The notes below the pieces were generated by a model. The model was not told the origin of the DNA, ran no database searches, and saw only the letters and a program-made list of their open reading frames with translations. DNA of 63,989 nucleotides from Verrucomicrobiota bacterium (GTDB lineage Bacteria; Verrucomicrobiota; Verrucomicrobiia; Palsa-1439): NCBI GenBank assembly GCA_003164675.1, contig PLTX01000111.1:273-64261 (forward strand). Direction: 5' to 3'. Each line of letters starts with the position of its first letter. Position 1 is the first letter of the stretch. Positions 49,992-57,170 of the stretch are shown here, in pieces. Made by a program: the position numbers and the translations under genes.

Positions 49992-50761
49992 GCCAGCCGC
50001 AAGCCCCATCCAAACAAACAGGCGGGACGCCCGTTCAACTCTCGGTAATCGTTCCCGCGTGGAACGAAGAGAACTATATTGGGCGGGCGATTGACTCGCT
50101 GCGACATGCCGCGCAGGTGCTCGCGCGCGAGCGCGGCTGCGAAGCAGAAATCATCGTGGTCGACAACAACAGCCAGGACCGCACGGGCGCGGTCGCGCGT
50201 GAGCACGGCGCGCAGGTGGTGTTCGAGCCGGTCAACAACATCGGCAAGGCGCGCAACGCGGGCGTGAAGGTGGCGCGGGGCAAGTACATCGCGTTTTGCG
50301 ACGCGGACAATCAGGTCACCGAGAACCTCCTACTCTTGATCCACGATCACCTCGAAGATCCGAAGATCGCGGGCGGCGGCACGTGGATCGAACCCGAGCG
50401 CCGCAATTTCAAGATCAGCTTTTTCTATTTCGTGTGGGGCATTTATGTTCGTGGCAGCGGCGTGGGCGTGGGCATGATGCACTGCCGCAAAGCGGACTTC
50501 GAAACGTTTGGCGGGTTCGACGAGTCGATCTACGCCGCGGAGGACGTGCAACTGGCGTATGACTTGAAGAAGATCGGCAAACCGCGCGGTCAGAAGTTCG
50601 AGTTGATCAAGAAAGGCTGGATCATCACCTCGACGCGGAAGATCGACCAGACGCCACTGTTCACGATGATTGCGAAGCTCGTTGGCTTCGCGTTCGGATT
50701 GCAGAAGAAAATTCGCAGCAAGGAATACTGCGAACACTGGTACGAGAAGGCAGCGCGCTAG
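49988..50761 (+). CDS. Family 2 glycosyltransferase
   Basis: This 257-residue GT-A enzyme transfers sugar from a nucleotide donor. LSVIVPAWNEENYIGRAI (about 18-35), VVDNNSQDRT (about 57-66), the metal-binding loop YIAFCDADN (about 99-107) and EDVQLAYDL near 185 mark the GT2 family. A single hydrophobic segment may lie near residues 225-240. The acceptor is not known. It overlaps the Trm112-like gene by ATGA. Confidence 0.9.
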   Translation: MSQPQAPSKQTGGTPVQLSVIVPAWNEENYIGRAIDSLRHAAQVLARERGCEAEIIVVDNNSQDRTGAVAREHGAQVVFEPVNNIGKARNAGVKVARGKYIAFCDADNQVTENLLLLIHDHLEDPKIAGGGTWIEPERRNFKISFFYFVWGIYVRGSGVGVGMMHCRKADFETFGGFDESIYAAEDVQLAYDLKKIGKPRGQKFELIKKGWIITSTRKIDQTPLFTMIAKLVGFAFGLQKKIRSKEYCEHWYEKAAR

Positions 50762-51015
50762 GTCTTTTCCGCAGACGCAGGTTTCCGTGGTTTTCGTCGC
50801 ATCTTCGACATGACTTTGTCGACGCGGCTTTTGAGATGCGTTTTCAGGCGGTGGGCCCATACGAAATCCACCGCCAGAATGCTCAAGCCGGCGATGAAGA
50901 GCAAAAGTCCCGGCCCCGGTATGCCGGGCAGCATCATGATTGCTCCCACCAGCAGCAGCACGAAACCCGCGGTGATGCGCAGGATGCGTTTCGTGTGATG
51001 GATCAACCACTTCAT
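50758..51015 (-). CDS. PGPGW-type small membrane protein
   Basis: This 85-residue protein has two membrane segments (about 12-30 and 36-54) separated by the signature LPGIPGPG, the mark of the PGPGW/DUF454-like family of small membrane proteins. The C-terminus is very basic. The role is unknown. It overlaps the convergent glycosyltransferase by 4 bases and the Rieske gene by ATGA. Confidence 0.85.
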   Translation of the reverse strand: MKWLIHHTKRILRITAGFVLLLVGAIMMLPGIPGPGLLLFIAGLSILAVDFVWAHRLKTHLKSRVDKVMSKMRRKPRKPASAEKT

Positions 51016-51359
51016 GGCAGCACGTCCAGATACACCGCGCCGTTCTCGATGACCAGCGGGAGCCGCTCCAACGATTTACCCTGGCCCGGACCGCCGACGC
51101 ATTTGCCGTCGCGCGGAGCGTACACGGACCCGTGGGTCTTGCAGACGAAGAGTTTCGCGTCGCAGGTGAAGAAATCGTTGTCGTCTAGGTCGAGTGTGAT
51201 GGGGAGATGCACGCACCGGTTCACGAACGCGACAAACTCGCCCTCGACATTCGCCAGGAACGCCTCGGTCGTCTGACCGCGTTGCTCGAAGGCGAACTTT
51301 TTCGTTGCGCCTGGCGGCAGTTCGTCCACGCGTGCCAGCAACATCCTGCGCCCATTCAC
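51012..51359 (-). CDS. Rieske [2Fe-2S] ferredoxin-like protein
   Basis: This 115-residue electron-transfer protein binds a Rieske cluster by CVHLP (Cys49, His51) and CKTHGSVYAPRDGKC (Cys73, His76). A VGGPGQGKSLERLPL segment (about 88-102) forms the usual loop. It has no membrane anchor. It is probably a soluble ferredoxin for an oxygenase or reductase not encoded nearby. Confidence 0.88.
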   Translation of the reverse strand: MNGRRMLLARVDELPPGATKKFAFEQRGQTTEAFLANVEGEFVAFVNRCVHLPITLDLDDNDFFTCDAKLFVCKTHGSVYAPRDGKCVGGPGQGKSLERLPLVIENGAVYLDVLP

Positions 51360-51410
51360 ACGGTCAACTTAGGCCGCCCGGCGGGGTTTGACAAAGAATT
51401 TATGGCGTAG

Positions 51411-51935
51411 TTACTGAAGGCTCCGCCGCTGTTGTGCGTACAGTTGCACTTCGTCGCCAAGTTTGACGACGGGCGCGGCATTGGTGCTTCCTTCCGCGAC
51501 AACCCAACCGGGGTTGTCGTTGGCGAAACCGCCTCCGGGTTTGACGCACACGTACACCCCCCACAAGCACAATGCAGGACCGACGTGAAGCGGAACGCGA
51601 ACGGCCATGTAGGGTGCGCTTGACCCCCGAGTCCGCACCACGACAGTCGCTCCCATGCCCACGCTAAACTGCGAGGGTGGTTCGACCCGCAGGCTGTAGG
51701 CCACCGGGGCTTTGTCCGTAGTCGGCGTATAGAACGCTGGGGCGTTGGCGTCGGCCACGGCATCGGCGATGCAGAGGGATGCTTCGCGAACGAGATTACT
51801 GACCACATCCGGAGTTAGGTGGGGCACTGTCGCCTGCAGGGCGGCTGGCCCCTTGTCCGCGCATTGCTCGCGGTCGCAACCCAGGAAAGCGGCCACGACC
51901 AACAGCGCCGCGGCACCGCAAAGGGCATGTCTCAT
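51411..51935 (-). CDS. Putative lipoprotein, unknown
   Basis: This 174-residue protein is predicted to be exported. MRHALCGAAALLVVAAFLGC is a lipoprotein-type signal with Cys at residue 20. ATG 51935 is chosen because it gives this signal; a longer start (51989) adds a basic leader. The mature part has a YSLRVEPPSQFSVGMGATV region and a short Gly-rich part. No family is recognised. Confidence 0.7.
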   Translation of the reverse strand: MRHALCGAAALLVVAAFLGCDREQCADKGPAALQATVPHLTPDVVSNLVREASLCIADAVADANAPAFYTPTTDKAPVAYSLRVEPPSQFSVGMGATVVVRTRGSSAPYMAVRVPLHVGPALCLWGVYVCVKPGGGFANDNPGWVVAEGSTNAAPVVKLGDEVQLYAQQRRSLQ

Positions 51936-51989
51936 GTCGCGTCTCCCGAAGCACCGTCGTGAACGTCTTTTACCGACCGCCGTTATCAT

Positions 51990-52349
51990 CGGCTTCTCCT
52001 AGCGTGGGCATTTGAATTCTCATCGCTGTCGGTATCAGTACATCATCACCGGCTGACTTCAAGTCTTATGGGGACGGCGATATCTCACGCAGAGCCGCAG
52101 AGAGCGCAGAGGTTGAACTCTCTGTGTCGCATCGTCGAGGGGAACGATGCGACACGAGGACGCCCGGTTTCGGCTACGAAGGCCGGCAGCGATGGCTCGC
52201 GGACGAATGTGGAAATCGGAAGGCGGGGAGGACTCAGATCAAAAATGTTGCCAGGTGGAGACCGGACACCAATTTCTGTTGCTTGGTATGGGCTTCACCA
52301 CGGACCGCGCGATTGCCGGCCCGTGGTCAAGGATTGGTGGAATGGCTTT
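51990..52349. other. Gene-free stretch with a short dispersed repeat
   Basis: No gene is supported. At 52083-52112 there is a CACGCAGAG-type run (CTCACGCAGAGCCGCAGAG and following), a motif that turns up as a dispersed repeat in intergenic DNA of many bacteria. The rest shows nothing recognisable. Confidence 0.45.
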
Positions 52350-52733
52350 CTAATGGTCGCGGTTGCGATTGTGTTTCTCGTCCTGCTTGTGGTGCGGGTA
52401 ATGTTTGACGATTGCGTCATGATGCCGCCAGGGTTCCTGCGCATCGACGTCGAGCTTCACGCTGGCTCCCAGCACGATGCCGGCCGGCATGGCCGGTCCC
52501 GAGACCCATGTCCCGTGGTCCGCCCACCAGTAGATATGCGTCTCCGGCACGTAGTACGCTTCCTCGTCGGGGTAATACATGTAGTGGTAGACGACCGGAG
52601 TGGGAGTGGGCGCTACGTCCGCTCCGATGTGGATCACAATACTGTCTGCCGAGACGCGGGTGGCGGTTGCGGCGAATCCCGCGATCCCGGCGATTGCGAT
52701 TCCGCACAGCCACAGTTTGTTGAGTCGATTCAT
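52350..52733 (-). CDS. Small secreted protein, unknown
   Basis: This 127-residue protein has an N-terminal signal peptide (about 1-29, cleaving near VSADS), then a Tyr/Pro-rich segment with YHYMYYPDEEAYYVPE and YWWADHGTWVSGP. The C-terminus is His- and Asp-rich (HHDAIVKHYPHHKQDEK), which could bind metal. No named family is recognised. Confidence 0.7.
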   Translation of the reverse strand: MNRLNKLWLCGIAIAGIAGFAATATRVSADSIVIHIGADVAPTPTPVVYHYMYYPDEEAYYVPETHIYWWADHGTWVSGPAMPAGIVLGASVKLDVDAQEPWRHHDAIVKHYPHHKQDEKHNRNRDH

Positions 52734-53682
52734 AACTTCCTTACTTCCTTCTGTTGTTTTGGATTGAGGTTTCTGATTGCCGTTACCCTAACCCGGCCGT
52801 GCGCCGGAACAATAAGGTGTAATACCCATGCGCTGCCCTCGCGCTTCGGATCGAAGGCAGGGGGCGTGCCGGCGAACACCATAACGACAGACGGTCGTAG
52901 ACCGCCGCTACAGTGAGAAGGCACCGGGTATGTGTTCGGATAAACCTGTTTATCTTTGAGCGATAGTTCTGGGTGGACGCGGGGTAGCGGATGTGGTAAA
53001 ATCAGGCGGTTTTGGTTGGATTGTTGTTTGACATAGGGGTTGACGGTTCGAGGTTCAGGGCAACGACAGCGTAGGGCGGGAACCGGATAACACCTCCCCT
53101 CACCTTAATCCTCTCCCCCAAGGGGCGAGGAGACGAAAGGGGCCGGACGGCCGGACCGCGCTTAGCAAGCCCAGCCACAACGAGGGCGGGCAACGACCTA
53201 AAACGGCTGGATACCTATACGATCCGCCTTCGCTACGCGGCAAGCTTCGGCGGACACGCGGACGGTTCCGTGATTAGCAAATACGGCCACGGGGCGGGTT
53301 TCCGCAAAAAAGTAATTTTGGAAAACAAACCCAAGTTTGATCAAGCCGGTGTGGAAAATTCATTTTGGGAAAGCCAAAAACGAACCCAAGTTCGAGGGGG
53401 GTTAGACTGGCAAAATGGGCTGTCTGAGGGCAAATCGAACCCAAGTTGAGGGGTAGTTTGGGGGCTTGGATGGCCTGTGAGAAGGCACAGAGCGTGGAAA
53501 CGAAGCCAAGAAAGCGGGTTCGGCTTACAATGCGGCGTCCGCCCCGACCTCGGAGTCGGGGTGAAGCGGATGCGACGAAGCGCGTCCCTTCATTTGACAG
53601 GGTTGGTGGGTGAGGCTACCGTGGGGGGTTGGCGAGAATCTTCGCAGGGGACTGAACTCAAACGCACGAAAGGAGTCTGATC
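52734..53682. other. Long gene-free stretch before sodA with several repeats
   Basis: No gene is supported in 949 bases. It holds a CCCTCACCTTAATCCTCTCC stretch (about 53096-53115) followed by CAAGGGGCGAGGAG, resembling a widespread bacterial intergenic repeat, and a set of spaced CCAA hairpins (53327-53447). An AAAGGAGT ribosome-binding site precedes the superoxide dismutase gene. Confidence 0.5.
53327..53447. repeat. Spaced short hairpins with conserved CCAA loop
   Basis: Three units, AAAC-CCAA-GTTT (53327), CGAAC-CCAA-GTTCG (53381) and AAC-CCAA-GTT (53438), are spaced 54-57 bases apart. Arm bases change in both partners between units while the CCAA loop is fixed. A weaker copy may lie at 53501. 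Confidence 0.55.
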
Positions 53683-54294
53683 ATGGCGCAGGAATTACCG
53701 AAACTGACTTATCCGTACGACGCGTTGGAGCCGCACATTGACGCGCGGACGATGGAGATTCATTACACGAAGCATCATCAGGCGTACGTGACGAACCTGA
53801 ATGCGGCGCTGGACAAGCACGCGGAGTTGCACAAGAAGAGCCTCGAAGAACTGCTGCGCGGGATCAACACCGTGCCCGATGATATCCGCGCGGCGATGCG
53901 GAACAACGGGGGCGGCCACCACAACCACAGCCTGTTTTGGACGATCATGAAGAAGGATGGCGGTGGCGAGCCGACGGGCGCGTTGGCCGATGCGATCAAG
54001 GGGACGTTTGGGGAGTTTGGCAAGTTGAAGGAGACGATCACGGGGAACGGGATGACGCGGTTCGGGAGCGGGTGGTCGTGGCTGGTGGTGACGAAAGACA
54101 AGAAACTGAAGGCGTACTCGACGGCGAACCAGAATAGCCCGCTGATGGAAGGCGACGCGCCGATCTTGGGCGTTGATGTGTGGGAGCACGCGTACTATTT
54201 GAAATACCAGAATCTCAGGAAGAACTACCTCGATGCGTGGTGGAACGTGGTGAATTGGGACGAGGTCGCGGCGAGATTTGACAAGGCGAAATAG
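53683..54294 (+). CDS. sodA: Superoxide dismutase (Fe/Mn family, Mn-type)
   Basis: This 203-residue enzyme removes superoxide. It has the metal ligands His27, His82, Asp168 and His172 in the usual contexts: [24 protein letters not shown], and [17 protein letters not shown]. The GGH and ANQNSP residues favour manganese over iron. The protein is cytosolic. The length is typical. Confidence 0.95.
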   Translation: MAQELPKLTYPYDALEPHIDARTMEIHYTKHHQAYVTNLNAALDKHAELHKKSLEELLRGINTVPDDIRAAMRNNGGGHHNHSLFWTIMKKDGGGEPTGALADAIKGTFGEFGKLKETITGNGMTRFGSGWSWLVVTKDKKLKAYSTANQNSPLMEGDAPILGVDVWEHAYYLKYQNLRKNYLDAWWNVVNWDEVAARFDKAK

Positions 54295-54322
54295 CAAACG
54301 AGTTGAGGGAGTGTCGGCGCAG

Positions 54323-54349
54323 GTCCGACACATATATTATGTGTCGGAC
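54323..54349. terminator. Terminator between sodA and the KTSC gene
   Basis: GTCCGACACATA (54323-54334) and TATGTGTCGGAC (54338-54349) form a perfect 12-bp stem with a 3-base loop, between two convergent genes. A TTGTCATTT stretch follows on the plus side. It probably works for both transcripts. Confidence 0.75.
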
Positions 54350-54357
54350 TTGTCATT

Positions 54358-54582
54358 TCAATCGCGGCCGATCTTCTCCCACGCGTACTTGCCCTTGATG
54401 TGCTGGAGAAAGTATTTGCCGGGCGAGGGCGTGCGCGCGAACTCTTCGTAAATGTTCTTTGACACGGAAAAGTAGCGGTAAACGCCCGTGGCCTTGAACT
54501 CGATTTCGAGCGTCTCGGTTGCGGCGTCGTAGCCGATGCCGGCGATGTCGCTGGAATTGACGGGTTGGCGCTGGATTTCCAT
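54358..54582 (-). CDS. KTSC-domain protein
   Basis: This 74-residue protein is wholly a KTSC domain: VNSSDIAGIGYDAATETLEI, then YRYFSVSKNIYEEF and SPGKYFLQHIKGKY. This small domain occurs alone or attached to RNA- and DNA-binding proteins. The function is unknown. Confidence 0.85.
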   Translation of the reverse strand: MEIQRQPVNSSDIAGIGYDAATETLEIEFKATGVYRYFSVSKNIYEEFARTPSPGKYFLQHIKGKYAWEKIGRD

Positions 54583-54709
54583 GGGGGGAATTCTAGCACA
54601 GGGGAAGCAGTTTTGAAGCGCGGAGTTTCAGTGGATAAGTGTCGGCGCGACCACGCCGCCGGCGGCGATGATCCCGGCGATGAGCGCTCCCCGGCGATGT
54701 TCGGGAGCC

Positions 54710-55111
54710 TTACTCCTTCGAGATGCCGATGTAGGGTGGTTGTCCGGGCAGGCGCTGGACGGTCATCGTCAACGCGTATTTCTGTGAGAGCAGCCACAGC
54801 GCCTGACGGCGAGTGATCTTGCTCGCGTGGAGGGTGACCTTGAGTAACTCCACCGGTGCATCCGCTCGTGTGATCGCGATCCTCAGCCCGGAGAAAGTGT
54901 CCGTCAGCGGCAAATGGATGATTCGTACCGCGGCCAAATCCACATCCACAGCGGTATCCAGCCACCGATTCCACGAATCGTCCGTCGACGAAAGAAAGCG
55001 CTGTGGCGGATGAATCATCGTCGCACATGAAACTGCCAGCACGACAAGAAACAGTGGAAGGAGGACGCGCACGGTGCACATGTTTGCGGCACGATTGAAG
55101 ATCCCGATCAT
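54710..55111 (-). CDS. Putative lipoprotein, unknown
   Basis: This 133-residue protein has a lipoprotein-type signal (LLPLFLVVLAVSC, Cys about residue 29). The mature part includes VTLHASKITRRQALWLLSQK, suggestive of a STN/secretin-like small domain, but the match is loose. The start could be either Met1 or Met11. Confidence 0.65.
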   Translation of the reverse strand: MIGIFNRAANMCTVRVLLPLFLVVLAVSCATMIHPPQRFLSSTDDSWNRWLDTAVDVDLAAVRIIHLPLTDTFSGLRIAITRADAPVELLKVTLHASKITRRQALWLLSQKYALTMTVQRLPGQPPYIGISKE

Positions 55112-55147
55112 AAATTCAGTAGCTGGATGATATCACATCTGTGCGAG

Positions 55148-55615
55148 TCACGGATGGAGAGTATTGAGTTGTTTCTTCAGTTCCTCTTCGCCCGCCGGGC
55201 TGAGCGGGCGAATCTGGCGACCGGTAATCGGCGCCTTTTGCTTGCTCTGATCCAGTTGCCGGGTGCCCTGATCGTTCACTTTGTCTGCCGCGGCCCGCTT
55301 GGCCGAGAAGTTCACTTGCGGCAGCACGGGTTCCGAAGCGGTGGACATTTCGACCGACTTGAGGTTGACCTCGTTCAACTCCATTCGTTGCAGTTGGAGA
55401 TCGCCTTTCGAGAGCGGCGACGTCGTGGACCCCGCGCGAGTCGGCTGGGAAACCGTCTCGTAGTGCAGGTCACCAAAGGTGACGGTCTTGCCATTGACGT
55501 CGGCCTGCTTGGAATAATCGAGCGGCTTTTTGATCTGGTCCAGTACCTGGGCGGACGACAGCGCCGGCAGAAGCGTGGCCAGCGCGATCGACAAAAGTGC
55601 ATGCCTGAAGCTCAT
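55148..55615 (-). CDS. Small exported protein, unknown
   Basis: This 155-residue protein has an N-terminal signal peptide (MSFRHALLSIALATLLPALS, cleaving after SSA). The mature protein is polar and helical with no known motif. ATG 55615 is chosen because the longer frame would extend through tRNA-Leu. Confidence 0.7.
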   Translation of the reverse strand: MSFRHALLSIALATLLPALSSAQVLDQIKKPLDYSKQADVNGKTVTFGDLHYETVSQPTRAGSTTSPLSKGDLQLQRMELNEVNLKSVEMSTASEPVLPQVNFSAKRAAADKVNDQGTRQLDQSKQKAPITGRQIRPLSPAGEEELKKQLNTLHP

Positions 55616-55634
55616 GGTGCCAACACAGTATTTT

Positions 55635-55721
55635 TGGTGCGGACGAGAGGAGTTGAACCTCCATGACCTTGCGGTCACAGCCTTCTGAGGGCTGCGCGTC
55701 TGCCAGTTTCGCCACGTCCGC
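55635..55721 (-). tRNA. tRNA-Leu(CAG)
   Basis: This is a minus-strand tRNA of 87 bases with a long variable arm. The acceptor GCGGACG pairs with CGTCCGC, followed by A and an encoded CCA. The anticodon stem CAGCC/GGCTG encloses CTCAGAA, giving anticodon CAG. The D-arm TGGCGAAACTGGCAGACGC is typical of leucine tRNAs. Confidence 0.93.
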
Positions 55722-55839
55722 GCACTTGAATGAGGGCAATATAGCGACCGAAAGCCGGGCTGGCAACGGTAAACGGCGGGTGGGTTGAAGTACCTGTTAA
55801 AGCTTCTCTTGAGGCGGATACTGCCAGACCCAGTCGCTT

Positions 55840-56001
55840 TTCTTCGCGTCGAACAAGGTCTTGCGCGAGATGCGGCGACCGCACTTGCCGCAGGGCCACC
55901 GAATACACCAGATTCAGATGACGATTGACCAACGTGGCAAACGCTTCGTCCGAGTGACGCTGTGCATACTGGCACAACAAACTCGAGTCATCCGTTCTCA
56001 T
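55840..56001 (-). pseudogene. Remnant of an ECF sigma factor gene
   Basis: The first 54 codons from ATG 56001 match region 2 of ECF sigma factors of the type frequent in Verrucomicrobia (LLCQYAQRHSDEAFATLVNR, then LVYSVALRQVRSPHLAQDL). The similarity then stops, and the open frame runs on without a known domain into the tRNA-Leu gene. Region 4 is missing. This is a 5' stump of a sigma gene. Confidence 0.65.
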
Positions 56002-56119
56002 CTTCCATGAGTATATCGCCACCGACGGCATGAATCGGACAAATAACCGTCTGCTGAGAGCAGCGCGGCAACGCTCCGCTACCAATTTATTCTGCGCTGA
56101 CCAGATTGTGCAGGCGTCG

Positions 56120-57130
56120 TCAGGGCGACGGATGGACGCCTTGGACGGCCTCGGCGAGGCGGCGCATGGCAAGTTCTTCGCCGAGGGAGAGCACGTTGTC
56201 AAAATACTCGACCATCTCCGATTCGGTGGCGACATCCACGATCTTGTCCCCGACAGCGGCGAGCAGTCCCTTGATCTCATCCCGGCGGCGTTCGAGTTCG
56301 ACGGCGCGCAGCGAGACCTCGGCGCTGGTCCCGATTGCAGCAGCGTTGGTTTGTCCCTCCTCACCAACCTGGATGGCCGCCCGCTCCAACGATTGCCCGA
56401 CCAATTCGGTCACCAGATAGACCGGCCGGTCCTGCATCGCGTGCGCGACCGTCAACAACAGCGGCACAGTCGCCTTGTCGATCCGCCTCTCCGCGCAGTC
56501 ACGGGCCATTGCCAGCACGGGCGTGTCGGGCATGAAACCAAGCCTTCGGGCCGAATAGGGTGAATACCCCGCGGCTTCGAGTGTATGAATCCGCGACCGG
56601 GCTGCTCCGGCGGCGTAATCGTGATATCGGATCGCCCATGAAGGCACACTCTTCAGATCTGCCATGCCTTTGTTCTGGGCCAGCAGCAGATTGAGTTCGA
56701 CGAACCACGGGACGATATTGGCCGTGTCATCCTTCTCAACGGCGCGCAGCAACGGCAACGCGGTCGCGGGATCGTGGTTGACCGCAGCCTCGCACGCGTA
56801 TCGCAGGGCGATCTCGAGGTTCGTCCCGCTGGCAGCGAGCGCCGACTCGAAAAGGGCCCGTTTGGTCTGCCAATCGCCGATCAGTTCCGCAGCACCCCAG
56901 ATGAGTTGGTAATCGTTGGTACCCTGCTTGGCCACGCGTTCGATCAATGCGCGGTCGATCTGCGTCAACTTCAACAGTTCGGCGGTCTGCAACTGGCCGG
57001 TCATACGCCGCATCCGATCGACCTGCCGAAAGTCCTCATAGGTCGGCAGATGCTGGGCGGAGGCGGTGACCGATAGGAGACAGGAGACAAAAGGCAGGAG
57101 GCACCACGCGACGGAAAGTTGTTGTCTCAT
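56120..57130 (-). CDS. Exported protein with helical repeats, unknown
   Basis: This 336-residue protein has an N-terminal signal (residues 1-26, to VTASAQ). The mature part is almost all helical, with repeated short helix pairs (LALRY-type and ALPLLRAVE) that recall TPR or HAT repeats without the consensus. ATG 57130 is chosen for the signal. It diverges from the helicase gene, with 40 bases between the starts. Confidence 0.75.
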   Translation of the reverse strand: MRQQLSVAWCLLPFVSCLLSVTASAQHLPTYEDFRQVDRMRRMTGQLQTAELLKLTQIDRALIERVAKQGTNDYQLIWGAAELIGDWQTKRALFESALAASGTNLEIALRYACEAAVNHDPATALPLLRAVEKDDTANIVPWFVELNLLLAQNKGMADLKSVPSWAIRYHDYAAGAARSRIHTLEAAGYSPYSARRLGFMPDTPVLAMARDCAERRIDKATVPLLLTVAHAMQDRPVYLVTELVGQSLERAAIQVGEEGQTNAAAIGTSAEVSLRAVELERRRDEIKGLLAAVGDKIVDVATESEMVEYFDNVLSLGEELAMRRLAEAVQGVHPSP

Positions 57131-57170
57131 TCTGGCTACAAATCCCTGACTACTGTATTCTGTTTCGGCG

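Noticed and set aside
53090-53150. CCCTCACC...CTCTCCCC stretch as a terminator
   Set aside because: The pairing is imperfect and there is no T-run. It looks like a widespread dispersed repeat instead.
55616-55975. Longer N-terminus for the exported protein at 55148-55615
   Set aside because: It would be read through tRNA-Leu, and ATG 55615 gives a clean signal peptide.
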